NCBI GenBank assembly: GCA_902775565.1
Contig: CACYMP010000006.1
Span: forward strand, 1 to 64,000
DNA from: Oscillospiraceae bacterium
Lineage (GTDB): Bacteria; Bacillota; Clostridia; Saccharofermentanales; Saccharofermentanaceae
Length of the DNA: 64,000 nucleotides
Direction of reading: 5' to 3'
The translations under genes and the position numbers were made by a program. The notes under the pieces are model-generated. The model did no database searches. It worked only from the letters and a program-made list of their open reading frames with translations, and was not told the origin of the DNA. Below are positions 8,094 to 16,736 of this stretch, piece by piece; position 1 is the first letter of the stretch, and the number at the start of each line of letters is the position of its first letter.

Positions 8094-9200
8094 ATGAGAA
8101 AGCACTATTTGGACAACATCAGATGGGTAACGGTCGTCATCGTACTGCTCTATCACGTTTTATATATGTACAACGCGGAAGGCATATTGGGTGGCGTCGG
8201 AAAGATCACAAACCTGAACGTTCAGCACTACGACTCCTTAATGTATCTCGTTTATCCGTGGATAATGCCGGTGCTTTACATCGTGGCGGGCATCTGCTCA
8301 AAGATTGTTTTAGACGGCCATACGGCAAAGGAATTCATTAAGAGCAGGACAAGAAAGCTCCTGGTTCCTTCTACGATCGGCGTTCTTGTATTTCACGTCG
8401 TACAGGGTTATGTAAGCATGTCGTTCGGCGATGCTTTCGCAGAGCTTGCCAAAACGGGAGTTCCTGCTCCTGTTATATTCATGATAATGGTTGCATCAGG
8501 AAGCGGAGTGCTTTGGTTCTGCCATCTTCTGTGGATCTACAGCCTTATACTTGTTCTTGTCCGCAAGATCGAGAAAGGACACCTTTCAGATCTTGGCGCA
8601 AAAACGCCTCTCTGGCTTATCATGCTTTTCGTCTTCCCGGTGTGGGGAGCGGCGCAGATCCTTAACACTCCTATTGTTTCGGTGTACAGATTCGGATTCT
8701 ATTTTGTCTTCTTTATGCTCGGCTACTATGTGTTCTCGAGCGGTGAAGTAATGGAAAAGCTCAAAAGATATGCAGTATGGTTCATCGCGGGCGGAGCGGT
8801 TTTATGCATAGTCTTTGCCGTCTTAAACTTCTGGATCAGGGGTGGAATGAACTATGCGGACAAGCCGGTCAACAGAGGGCTTTTATATGCGGCATGTGCT
8901 TATTTCGGATCACTTGCGATGCTTGCAGGCTTTGCGAGGTTCCTCGATATCAGCAACAGTTTCACGGAGTGGATGAGCAAGAGGAGCTTCGGGCTTTATG
9001 TCTTTCACTATCTCGGCATATCGTCGATGGCGCTGATATTTGCCAAGCCAATGTTGTTGCCGGCGCCTCTTTGCTATATCATCAGCTTGATAGCGGGTTT
9101 CGCGTTCGGATACGGCCTCTATGAGATCATCTCAAGGATCCCGTTCTACCGCTGGGCGGTGCTGGGCATCAAGAAGGAGAGAAAGCATGTTCAAAGATAA
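8094..9200 (+). CDS. acyltransferase family 3 membrane protein, 368 aa
   Basis: The opening HYLDNIRWVTVVIVLLYHVL is the acyltransferase-3 (OafA/YrhL) signature, with an Arg and a His in the first membrane helix region. About ten hydrophobic segments follow. The family moves acetyl or other acyl groups onto envelope glycans or other exported molecules. There is no C-terminal SGNH domain, so it is the membrane module alone. AGGTGGGA precedes the start. Its last 14 bases overlap the HTH-AbrB gene, tying the two in one transcript. Confidence 0.8.
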   Translation: MRKHYLDNIRWVTVVIVLLYHVLYMYNAEGILGGVGKITNLNVQHYDSLMYLVYPWIMPVLYIVAGICSKIVLDGHTAKEFIKSRTRKLLVPSTIGVLVFHVVQGYVSMSFGDAFAELAKTGVPAPVIFMIMVASGSGVLWFCHLLWIYSLILVLVRKIEKGHLSDLGAKTPLWLIMLFVFPVWGAAQILNTPIVSVYRFGFYFVFFMLGYYVFSSGEVMEKLKRYAVWFIAGGAVLCIVFAVLNFWIRGGMNYADKPVNRGLLYAACAYFGSLAMLAGFARFLDISNSFTEWMSKRSFGLYVFHYLGISSMALIFAKPMLLPAPLCYIISLIAGFAFGYGLYEIISRIPFYRWAVLGIKKERKHVQR

Positions 9201-9618
9201 TCTGATCCATCTGCGCAAGATCAGGCAGCTTACGCAGGAAGACGTTGCCGACAAGATCGGAGTCACCAGGCAGTCCGTAGCCAAGTGGGAATCAGGTGAG
9301 ACAGTGCCCGATCTTGAGAAATGCAGGCTTCTGGCCGAGCTTTTCGGTGTGTCCTTGGACGACCTTGCGAACTATGAACCTGATGAGAATCTCGGGATGG
9401 CAGTGCCGCCGAAAGGAAAGCACATGTTCGGACTGGTCACTGTAGGCGACAAGGGACAGATCGTGATCCCTGCCAAGGCCCGCAAATTATTCGATATTTC
9501 AGCCGGAGACCAGCTTGTCATTGTAGGCGATGAAGGACAGGGCTTAGCTATCTTAAAGCCTGAGTATTTCCTTTCGCTGGCTCACATGATCGAAAAAGAG
9601 AAAACGGATAACCGATAA
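9187..9618 (+). CDS. XRE HTH regulator with C-terminal AbrB/MazE-type domain, 143 aa
   Basis: Residues 4-60 are a Cro/C1 HTH (LTQEDVADKIGVTRQSVAKW). Residues 80-125 (LVTVGDKGQIVIPAKARKLF) are a SpoVT/AbrB swapped-hairpin DNA-binding or dimerisation domain, so the protein has two potential DNA-binding modules. The start at 9187 follows AGGAGAGAAAGC and lies inside the end of the acyltransferase gene. The targets are unknown; control of its own operon is plausible. Confidence 0.8.
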   Translation: MFKDNLIHLRKIRQLTQEDVADKIGVTRQSVAKWESGETVPDLEKCRLLAELFGVSLDDLANYEPDENLGMAVPPKGKHMFGLVTVGDKGQIVIPAKARKLFDISAGDQLVIVGDEGQGLAILKPEYFLSLAHMIEKEKTDNR

Positions 9619-9635
9619 CAGATACGGCTCACTAG

Positions 9636-9644
9636 TGGTAAACT
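9636..9644 (+). promoter_or_regulatory. extended -10 promoter of corA
   Basis: TGGTAAACT gives an extended -10 element (TG-N-TAAACT) 37 bases before the corA start. A short imperfect inverted repeat, GGTAAACTC (9637-9645) and GAGTTACC (9659-9666), surrounds the AT-rich stretch. The same TAGTGGTA core recurs before ktrB at 10600. Confidence 0.4.
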
Positions 9645-9681
9645 CTTTATATTATTTTGAGTTACCGGACGGGGGAGCTTT

Positions 9682-10599
9682 ATGTACTACAAGATAGGGG
9701 AGAGGATCGAGCCTTTCGAGCCTAAGACATTTGACAATATACCGTTTCAGTATATAGCCGTTATCGGATCCGAAGAATGGATAAGTTCCAACCGCAAGTT
9801 CAACATGGGTATCGAGTGGGATATCAATCTTGACGATATCTCCAATACGGGCTGCGAAGTGAACATCGATTCGCTTACCGGAACATTCTGCATCCCGAGC
9901 CGTGACAAGATCAACGAGGTCTATCACAATTTCGCATTCGCCTTAGACGAGAAGGGCATTGTCTTCATTGATGATGAAGGCTTTGCGTCAAAGATCATCG
10001 AAAGGATCGCCAAAACAAAGAAATACATCAATCCCTGTCTGGAGAAATTCTTATATGACTTTCTGGAGAGCATAATCCACAGGGACTATAAGATTCTCGA
10101 GAAGTTCGAGATAAAGCTCGATGCAATGGAAGACGACATCCTTAAGGGCGAGGCGGAAGAATCGATAATCGAACTCAGCGACATCAGGAGCCAGATAAGA
10201 GACTTAAGGATCCACTACGCCCAGCTCCTTGACCTCAGCCAGGAACTCGAAGAGAACGAGAACGAGTTCTTCAAGGAAGACAACGAAAGATACTTTCACC
10301 TGGTTGCCCAGCGCGTCAGAACTCTTTACGACATGACAACCTCGCTTGCAGATTACACTGCGCAGATCAGAGACTTAAGCCAGGCCCAGATCGACCTCAA
10401 GCAGAACAAGATAATGACTATCCTGACGGTCATTACGAGTATCTTCATGCCGCTTACGCTCATTGCAGGCTGGTACGGAATGAACTTCGTTTACATGCCC
10501 GAATTCCAGTCCCCGGTAGCTTATCCGATCGTAATCGGCGTATCCGTAATGATAGTCATCGTCAGCCTTATCTTCTTTAAACGGAAGAAATGGCTCTGA
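9682..10599 (+). CDS. corA: CorA-family divalent cation transporter, 305 aa
   Basis: The C-terminal GWYGMNF holds the GMN selectivity motif, after a transmembrane helix (TVITSIFMPLTLIA) and before a second one (VIGVSVMIVIVSLIFF), as in all CorA proteins. The preceding 240 residues are the cytosolic funnel with long acidic helices. It imports Mg2+ (or Co2+/Ni2+) down the membrane potential as a pentamer. GGGGGAGC is the ribosome site. It is the first gene of an ion-transport block with ktrB, ktrA and a P-type Mg2+ ATPase. Confidence 0.88.
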   Translation: MYYKIGERIEPFEPKTFDNIPFQYIAVIGSEEWISSNRKFNMGIEWDINLDDISNTGCEVNIDSLTGTFCIPSRDKINEVYHNFAFALDEKGIVFIDDEGFASKIIERIAKTKKYINPCLEKFLYDFLESIIHRDYKILEKFEIKLDAMEDDILKGEAEESIIELSDIRSQIRDLRIHYAQLLDLSQELEENENEFFKEDNERYFHLVAQRVRTLYDMTTSLADYTAQIRDLSQAQIDLKQNKIMTILTVITSIFMPLTLIAGWYGMNFVYMPEFQSPVAYPIVIGVSVMIVIVSLIFFKRKKWL

Positions 10600-10603
10600 T
10601 TAG

Positions 10604-10612
10604 TGGTATACT
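10604..10612 (+). promoter_or_regulatory. extended -10 promoter of ktrBA
   Basis: TGGTATACT, an extended -10 box (TG-N-TATACT), starts 5 bases after the corA stop and lies 46 bases before ktrB. It is followed by a small hairpin (GGCTC/GAGCC, 10627-10640). Confidence 0.45.
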
Positions 10613-10658
10613 TCACAGAAGAGACGGGCTCATAAGAGCCTCGTTGGAGGAATAGATT

Positions 10659-11984
10659 ATGGGGCGTATGCCCAGAAGACTTACATCATCGCAGATAATC
10701 GTTCTCGGATTCCTGGGAGCGATCCTGCTCGGAGCATTCCTTCTGATGCTCCCGATATCGACGGCTGACGGCAAGGGCGCGACTTTTGCCGATGCCGTTT
10801 TCACAGCCACATCCGCAACTTGTGTTACAGGTCTTATAGTTCAGGATACTGCGACCTACTGGTCCTATTTCGGCCAGGCGGTAATCCTTCTGCTGATCCA
10901 GATCGGAGGAATGGGTGTCGTTACGTTTGCGGTCGCCATTACCGTTGCATCAGGCAAGAAGCTCGGTCTTATGCAGAGAAGCACGATGCAGGAGGCCATC
11001 TCGGCTCATCAGATGGGCGGCATCGTACAGCTCACGGGTTTTATCCTCAAAACTTCCGCCATTATCGAGGTAACGGGCGCTGCTTTGCTGGCTCCCGCTT
11101 TCATCAAGGAATTCGGCGTCGGAAAAGGAATCTGGTATTCATTTTTCCACTCCATCTCCGCGTTCTGCAATGCGGGCTTTGACCTCATGGGCGTCAAGGA
11201 AAAGTATTCGTCTCTTACATCATTTTCTGATAATCCCCTGGTCAATATAGTCATCATGGCATTGATCATTATCGGAGGTATCGGATTCCTGGTCTGGGAT
11301 GACATCAAGACAAACAAATTCCATGTACGCAAATACCGTATGCAGACAAAGATCGTACTGCTCACTTCGGCTGTTCTGATCCTTTTGCCGGCGGTCTATT
11401 TCTTCCTCGAATTCGCGGGAATGGACATCAAGTCCAGGATATTCAATTCGCTTTTCCAGTCGGTCACCACAAGAACGGCCGGCTTTAACACATACGATCT
11501 GACAAAGCTCAATTCGGGCGGGATCTCCATCATGATCGTGCTCATGCTTATCGGAGGCTCTCCGGGATCCACAGCAGGCGGTATGAAGACCACAACATTT
11601 GCGGTCGTTATACTCACTGCGATCTCAGTGTTCAGGCGCAAGGAACATACAGATTTCGCGGGCAGGAGCATTGCGGACAGCGTTCTTAGAAATGCCATTG
11701 CGATCGTGACGATGTATTTGATCCTCTTCCTTACGGGCGGCGTCGTCATCACCGCCGTGGAAGGACTTCCCATGATGACCTGCATGTTCGAGACGGCATC
11801 GGCCGTAGGTACCGTAGGACTTACTTTGGGCATTACTCCGAACCTCAGCATCGTTTCACGTATAATACTGATAGCACTTATGTATATAGGCAGAGTCGGC
11901 GGCCTGACACTGCTCTTCTCGGCCGTTACGCCGGGTCAGAGCTCAATGTCGAGGCTCCCCCAGGAAAAACTCACAGTCGGATAA
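10659..11984 (+). CDS. ktrB: KtrB/TrkH-family potassium transporter subunit, 441 aa
   Basis: All four pore-loop motifs of the TrkH/KtrB superfamily are present in order: CVTGLIV, CNAGFD, RTAGFN and VGTVGLT, each with the selectivity Gly. Length and the short cytosolic N-terminus fit KtrB rather than TrkH. It forms the membrane dimer that takes up K+ together with the ring of KtrA subunits encoded 12 bases downstream. TTGGAGG precedes the ATG. Confidence 0.9.
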   Translation: MGRMPRRLTSSQIIVLGFLGAILLGAFLLMLPISTADGKGATFADAVFTATSATCVTGLIVQDTATYWSYFGQAVILLLIQIGGMGVVTFAVAITVASGKKLGLMQRSTMQEAISAHQMGGIVQLTGFILKTSAIIEVTGAALLAPAFIKEFGVGKGIWYSFFHSISAFCNAGFDLMGVKEKYSSLTSFSDNPLVNIVIMALIIIGGIGFLVWDDIKTNKFHVRKYRMQTKIVLLTSAVLILLPAVYFFLEFAGMDIKSRIFNSLFQSVTTRTAGFNTYDLTKLNSGGISIMIVLMLIGGSPGSTAGGMKTTTFAVVILTAISVFRRKEHTDFAGRSIADSVLRNAIAIVTMYLILFLTGGVVITAVEGLPMMTCMFETASAVGTVGLTLGITPNLSIVSRIILIALMYIGRVGGLTLLFSAVTPGQSSMSRLPQEKLTVG

Positions 11985-11996
11985 GGAGAAGAGATC

Positions 11997-12644
11997 ATGA
12001 AATCAATCTTATTGATCGGATTAGGACGTTTCGGCAAGTATATTGCAATGAAGCTCAACAGCCTGAACCACGAGGTCATGGCGATCGATCACGATGAGAA
12101 CCGTGTCAATTCGGTTCTTCCGTTTGTAACCAATGCGCAGATCGGCGACAGTACGAATGAAGAGTTTATGCAGTCGCTGGGAGTCGAGAACTACGATGCC
12201 TGCATCGTTGCCATCGGAGACAATTTCCAGAACTCGCTGGAGACAGCATTCCTTCTTAAAGAGCTCGGAGCCAAAAAAGTTATTGCGCGTGCATCCAAGG
12301 GAACACAGGAGAAGATCCTGTTAAGGAACGGCGCAGACGAAGTCGTATATCCTGAGAAGCAGCTTGCCGCATGGACCGCGATCAAGTGCACCACTGACGG
12401 AATCGAGGATTACATACAGCTTGAGGAAGGCTACGCGATCTTTGAGCTCACGGTACCTTCCGAATGGATAGGAAAGACCATTGTCGAGATCGATATCAGA
12501 AGAAAGTTCGGTATCAATATCCTGGGTGTCGTTAAGAACGGCAAGATGAACATGAACATCACGCCTGAATATCTTTTCGAGCCTAACACGACTGTATTTG
12601 TCTTAGGTCAGGAAAAGGTCATCCACAAGTGCTTTAAGGTCTGA
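11997..12644 (+). CDS. ktrA: KtrA/TrkA-type RCK regulatory subunit, 215 aa
   Basis: The N-terminal RCK_N domain has the Rossmann motif GLGRFG followed by an acidic strand end (AIDHDENRVN), which binds NAD(H) or ATP/ADP. RCK_C covers about residues 135-215. It gates the KtrB pore in response to nucleotide and, in relatives, c-di-AMP at RCK_C. AAGGAGAAG precedes the start, and it is coupled with ktrB. Confidence 0.9.
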   Translation: MKSILLIGLGRFGKYIAMKLNSLNHEVMAIDHDENRVNSVLPFVTNAQIGDSTNEEFMQSLGVENYDACIVAIGDNFQNSLETAFLLKELGAKKVIARASKGTQEKILLRNGADEVVYPEKQLAAWTAIKCTTDGIEDYIQLEEGYAIFELTVPSEWIGKTIVEIDIRRKFGINILGVVKNGKMNMNITPEYLFEPNTTVFVLGQEKVIHKCFKV

Positions 12645-12670
12645 CGGTTTAACTTAGTCTTATTCAGTAG

Positions 12671-12710
12671 TAACGGGAAATTTGCTATAATTTTCCCGTT
12701 ATTTTTGTTT
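12671..12710 (+). terminator. intrinsic terminator of ktrBA
   Basis: TAACGGGAAA (12671-12680) and TTTCCCGTTA (12692-12701) form a perfect 10-bp stem, followed by TTTTTGTTT. The loop contains TATAAT (see the separate promoter entry). Confidence 0.85.
12686..12691 (+). promoter_or_regulatory. -10 box of the Mg2+ ATPase gene inside the terminator loop
   Basis: TATAAT lies in the loop of the ktrBA terminator hairpin. A weak -35 candidate (TTCAGT, 12663-12668) is 17 bases upstream. A transcript would start near 12698, inside the descending arm, leaving about 25 bases of leader before the GTG at 12724. Confidence 0.5.
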
Positions 12711-12723
12711 GGGAGTGCGGATT

Positions 12724-15342
12724 GTGAAGAAAAAGGAGAATAACGTCAAGCAGGCGGAAGTCGAAAAGACGCTTCTTGAGCTAAGCTCGATGGAGCAAAA
12801 AGCTCTTTTCGAGAAGTATCAGACAGACGAAGACGGACTTGACCCTGTTCAGGCAGCAGACCGTCTTGAAGAATACGGAAAGAACATAATCGATTTCGGC
12901 AAGGAGAAGAGCCTCGCCGTACGCATCAAGGATGCGATAATCAATCCTTTCAATATCGTTTTGCTCGTAGTTGCCCTTATCACGTTTATCACCGATGTCG
13001 TGATGGCTGACGAGCCTTCGATCGCCACATTCGCGATGCTCGTTGCGGTCATCATAATATCTGCGACGATATCATTTGTTCAGGAAGAGAAATCCAACAA
13101 CGCGGCAAAGAAGCTCCAGGGCATGATCACCAACAAGCTCGACGTCATCAGAAACTGCGTTGAGATGGAAGTCGAGATCGAGGAGCTCGTTCCGGGTGAT
13201 ATCGTTAAGCTCGCATCAGGCGACATGATCCCCGGCGATGTGCGTTTCATTGAGACGAAGGACCTGTTCATTGACCAGTCGCAGCTGACGGGCGAGAGCA
13301 ACCCTGTTGAGAAATTCACGACATCCGATACCAACTGCGGCGTTACGGATCTTGCGAACGTCGGCTTCATGGGTTCCAACGTCGTATCAGGATCTGCCAA
13401 GGCGATAATCCTCACGACAGGCGGCGACACCTACTTCGGAAGTATGGCCAAGAGCCTTAACTCCTTCGAGGAGAAGAGCGCATTTGAGAAGAACCTCGAT
13501 TCCGTAAGCAAGCTCCTTATCAGGTTCATGCTGATAACTGTTCCGGTAATCTTTATCGCGAACTTCGTTACGAAGGGATCATGGCTCCAGTCGCTCATGT
13601 TCGGTATTACTATTGCAGTAGGAATCATGCCGGAGATGCTGCCTGTCATCATGAACTCTTCTCTTGCGAGAGGCGCTATCAACATGTCCCGCAAGAAGAC
13701 TATCGTTAAGCGTTTGGGCGCCATCCAGACGTTCGGTGAGATGGACGTTTTCTGCACTGACAAGACGGGAACGCTCACTCAGGATGAGATCATCCTTGAA
13801 AAATACATGGACGTTTTAGGCCGTGAGGACAAGCGTATCTTAAGGCATGCTTTCCTTAACAGCTATTTCCAGACGGGACTTAAGAACCTCATGGATGTCG
13901 CCATCATCAACCGCGCGGAGAAGGAGGAACTGTCTTTCCTTAAGGAAGCTTATGTAAGGGAAGACGAGATCCCGTTCGATTTCTCACGCCGCAGGATGAG
14001 CGTCGTGCTCAGGGACCAGAACGGCAAGCGCCAGCTCATCACAAAGGGTGCCGTTGAAGAGATCCTTTCCATCTGCTCGTTTATCGAGATCGACGGCGAA
14101 GTAAAAGATATCACTGACGAGCTCAAGGCTAACGCCAAAAAGCTCGCCGAGGATAACAACCTTGAAGGTATCCGCGTTATCGCGGTAGCGCAGAAGAACA
14201 ACGTTCACGGCGTTGATGTTTTCGGTGTTGAAGATGAGAGCGACATGGTCCTCATCGGATTTGTCGGATTCCTCGATCCGCCGAAGGAATCTGCAGCAAC
14301 GGCGATCAACGCTTTGAGAAAGAACGGCGTCCGCACAGTCGTCCTTACAGGCGATTCCGAAGGTGTTGCCATCAACATCTGCGGCAGGCTCGGCTTCAGG
14401 ACGGAGATGACGCTTACCGGAGCAAAGATCGATGCGATGAACGACGAAGAACTCGCGGAAGCATGCGAGAACTGCGATATCTTCTCAAAGCTTTCTCCTT
14501 ACCAGAAGCAGCGCGTCGTTAAGATGATCCAGTCAAAGGGTCATATAGTCGGATACATGGGTGATGGTATCAACGACAGCTTGCCGCTCAAGCAGGCAGA
14601 TATCGGTATCTCGGTAGATAATGCGGTCGACATCGCAAAAGAAGTCGCGGATATAATCCTTCTTGAAAAGGACCTCAACGTGCTCGATGAAGGCGTTGTA
14701 GAGGGAAGAAGCACATTCGCGAATATGTCCAAGTATCTTAAGATGTCCGTTTCCGGCAACTTCGGCAACATGTTCTCGGTGCTTATCGCAAGCATCTTCC
14801 TGCCGTTCCTTCCGATGCTTCCCATCCACATCCTCGTGCAGAACCTCTTAAACGACTTTGCACAGCTCGGTATGCCTTTCGACCATGTCGAATCACATTA
14901 TATCGAGAAGCCCAAGAAGTGGGACTTAGGCGGCATAAAGGGATTCATGGTGTCATTCGGTCTTTTGAGTACAGTCTTAGACGTCCTCTGCTTCCTCGTT
15001 CTGTGGTTCATATTCGGATATAACAATCCTGATATGGCGGGCTACTTCCAGTGCGGCTGGTTCATGTTCGGCGTTATCTCGCAGACGATGGTAATCCACA
15101 CGATAAGGACCCCGAAGCTCCCGTTCATCAACGACAGGGCATCGATCCAGCTGACGCTGTCAACGCTTGCGGTCATTGCTGTCACGCTTATCATCGGCTT
15201 TACCGGTGTGTCATCGCTCTTCAGCCTTCCCGCAATGCCCGTCAGCTACATGCTCTGGCTCGCGATCCTCATGGTCGTATACATGATCTTTGCCCAGATC
15301 ATGAAGGTAATCTACATCAAGAGACACAAGGACTGGTATTGA
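12724..15342 (+). CDS. mgtA: P-type IIIB magnesium-translocating ATPase (MgtA/MgtB type), 872 aa
   Basis: P-type landmarks are in order: LTGES (actuator domain), MPEMLPV in M4 (characteristic of type IIIB Mg2+ pumps), CTDKTGTLTQ with the phosphorylated Asp, and GDGINDSLPLKQADIGISVD. The C-terminus has about six membrane helices. It imports Mg2+ at the expense of ATP. A GTG start at 12724 is preferred because GGGAG (12711-12715) lies 8 bases upstream; an in-frame TTG at 12709 overlaps that site. Its position beside corA suggests a Mg2+ homeostasis locus. The leader is too short for an Mg2+ riboswitch. Confidence 0.9.
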   Translation: MKKKENNVKQAEVEKTLLELSSMEQKALFEKYQTDEDGLDPVQAADRLEEYGKNIIDFGKEKSLAVRIKDAIINPFNIVLLVVALITFITDVVMADEPSIATFAMLVAVIIISATISFVQEEKSNNAAKKLQGMITNKLDVIRNCVEMEVEIEELVPGDIVKLASGDMIPGDVRFIETKDLFIDQSQLTGESNPVEKFTTSDTNCGVTDLANVGFMGSNVVSGSAKAIILTTGGDTYFGSMAKSLNSFEEKSAFEKNLDSVSKLLIRFMLITVPVIFIANFVTKGSWLQSLMFGITIAVGIMPEMLPVIMNSSLARGAINMSRKKTIVKRLGAIQTFGEMDVFCTDKTGTLTQDEIILEKYMDVLGREDKRILRHAFLNSYFQTGLKNLMDVAIINRAEKEELSFLKEAYVREDEIPFDFSRRRMSVVLRDQNGKRQLITKGAVEEILSICSFIEIDGEVKDITDELKANAKKLAEDNNLEGIRVIAVAQKNNVHGVDVFGVEDESDMVLIGFVGFLDPPKESAATAINALRKNGVRTVVLTGDSEGVAINICGRLGFRTEMTLTGAKIDAMNDEELAEACENCDIFSKLSPYQKQRVVKMIQSKGHIVGYMGDGINDSLPLKQADIGISVDNAVDIAKEVADIILLEKDLNVLDEGVVEGRSTFANMSKYLKMSVSGNFGNMFSVLIASIFLPFLPMLPIHILVQNLLNDFAQLGMPFDHVESHYIEKPKKWDLGGIKGFMVSFGLLSTVLDVLCFLVLWFIFGYNNPDMAGYFQCGWFMFGVISQTMVIHTIRTPKLPFINDRASIQLTLSTLAVIAVTLIIGFTGVSSLFSLPAMPVSYMLWLAILMVVYMIFAQIMKVIYIKRHKDWY

Positions 15343-15343
15343 T

Positions 15344-16405
15344 ATGACAGAGAAGAAGTCCGGTTCCAAACTTAAGAAGACGGTAATTACGATAATTGCC
15401 GTTCTTGTCTTGCTTGTTGTTCTTGTGCTCGCCTTGGCAAGACTCTATTTCAGGGTGCCCGTGAGAGCTTACTACAAGGCATCCGAAAAAGCTTTTAAGA
15501 TACCGGGTCTTACGGACAACATGGTGCCTCAGGGGCTCGACTATGTTGAAACATACGATACATACCTTGTCTGCGGATATCAGAAGAACGGTTCTCCTTC
15601 ACGCATTTACAGGATTGACGGCAAGAGCGGAAAAGATAACGGCTACGTCATCATGGGAGATGAGAACGGCAAAGCTATCAGACCGCATGCGGGCGGTCTT
15701 GCCGTGGACGGCAAATACCTTTTCGTGGCAGGCGATGAGGATGCGCTCATAAATGTTTATGACTTAAATGAGGTCCTTTCCGCGGACAGCGGAACTGTAG
15801 TTAAGATGACCGGAAGTTTTCCGACGCAGTTTTCAGGTGACAAGGTCAATGTCGCATGGATCTGCTTTACTGATGACCGCATGATAGTCGGTGAGTTCTA
15901 CAGAAAACCGAATTACATGACCGATGAATCTCACTGGATCAGGACAACGGCAGGCGAAGAGAACCGCGCATTCGCCGTGACATATAAGTTCAGTGCTGAC
16001 GAAGATTCGATTTTCGGTATTTCAAGGACACCGTCCGAGATATATTCGATGCCCGGGCTCGTTCAGGGTATGGCGGTAAAGGACGGAAAGATCTGGATAT
16101 CCCAGTCCTACGGAACGGCAAGATCCAAGATCAGATGCTATGACATTTCCGGTTCAGAACCGGTATCGTTCAGAAAGATGAATAATCCGGGCGGAGACGG
16201 AACTGATATTTCCGTGCCGATCTATGTTCTCGACAGTTCCACACAGAAATCATCGTTTGATGCTCCGCCGATGGCAGAGGAGATAATCTTCGTTGACGGA
16301 AAGATGCTCATCATGTGCGAGTCCGCATCAGCCAAATATGTATTCGGTAAATTCACGGGCGGCAGATGGTGCTATGCCACCGATGTGGAAAAGCTCGCCA
16401 AATAA
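15344..16405 (+). CDS. membrane-anchored extracytoplasmic protein, possibly beta-propeller, 353 aa
   Basis: Residues 11-35 are a single N-terminal membrane anchor after a basic stretch. The rest (about 315 residues) has repeated strands such as GGLAVDGKYLFVAGDEDALINVYDL and GLVQGMAVKDGKIWIS, the look of a beta-propeller or quinoprotein-like fold, but no named family is certain. It starts 1 base after the ATPase stop with no ribosome site of its own, so it is probably translated by coupling. It may act in the envelope beside the transporter. Confidence 0.65.
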   Translation: MTEKKSGSKLKKTVITIIAVLVLLVVLVLALARLYFRVPVRAYYKASEKAFKIPGLTDNMVPQGLDYVETYDTYLVCGYQKNGSPSRIYRIDGKSGKDNGYVIMGDENGKAIRPHAGGLAVDGKYLFVAGDEDALINVYDLNEVLSADSGTVVKMTGSFPTQFSGDKVNVAWICFTDDRMIVGEFYRKPNYMTDESHWIRTTAGEENRAFAVTYKFSADEDSIFGISRTPSEIYSMPGLVQGMAVKDGKIWISQSYGTARSKIRCYDISGSEPVSFRKMNNPGGDGTDISVPIYVLDSSTQKSSFDAPPMAEEIIFVDGKMLIMCESASAKYVFGKFTGGRWCYATDVEKLAK

Positions 16406-16411
16406 GTTTTC

Positions 16412-16492
16412 AGGAAGCTTTTCCGCCGCCAGTTCGCCAAGGTCACGGGCATGACGCCGGGGAACTACAGGAGAGAAGGGAATAATCCGTAA
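16412..16492 (+). pseudogene. remnant of an AraC-family regulator (C-terminus only)
   Basis: Directly after the previous stop codon, and in the same frame, the DNA reads RKLFRRQFAKVTGMTPGNYR followed by REGNNP and a stop at 16490-16492. FRRxFxKxTGMTPxxYRR is the second HTH end of AraC/XylS regulators. No start or upstream AraC domain is present, so this is a decayed gene fragment left by a deletion or rearrangement. Confidence 0.7.
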
Positions 16493-16520
16493 CAACTGCC
16501 TGGCATAGGCCGGAACTGCA

Positions 16521-16707
16521 CCTACTATTAGATTTGAAGAATACCGGAATTTAATAGTAGGTTTTTCAAAAAAACAGCCGAAAAAAGTTAAAACCTGCTA
16601 TTAGATTTTTGAAAAGCGGATTTTTAATAGTAGGTCGGGCTCAAAAAGGACCGTTTTTGACGAAAACCTACTATTAGATTTTCGAAAACTCAAATTCTAA
16701 TAGTAGT
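16521..16707. repeat. array of three 41-bp palindromes at exact 73-bp spacing
   Basis: Three imperfect 41-base inverted repeats begin at 16521, 16594 and 16667. Each begins CCT(A/G)CTATTAGATTT and closes with TAATAGTAG (the first two with TAATAGTAGG), so each can fold into a hairpin of at least 9-10 bp. The intervening spacers are both 32 bases (16562-16593 and 16635-16666) and unrelated in detail, though A-rich. The array lies between two converging operons. No coding frame was found. Similar but sequence-unrelated arrays lie at 28687 and 59526. Confidence 0.8.
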
Positions 16708-16736
16708 TGCCTTGACCACGGGCGCCAAGGAAAATA

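Noticed and set aside
12644..12724. Mg2+-sensing riboswitch before the P-type ATPase gene
   Set aside because: Only about 25 bases would remain between the likely transcription start and the start codon, too short for any known Mg2+ riboswitch.
16521..16707. Possible CRISPR array (also the array at 59526)
   Set aside because: Only three repeats, each imperfect and fully palindromic, spacers share A-rich character, and no cas genes are in the window.
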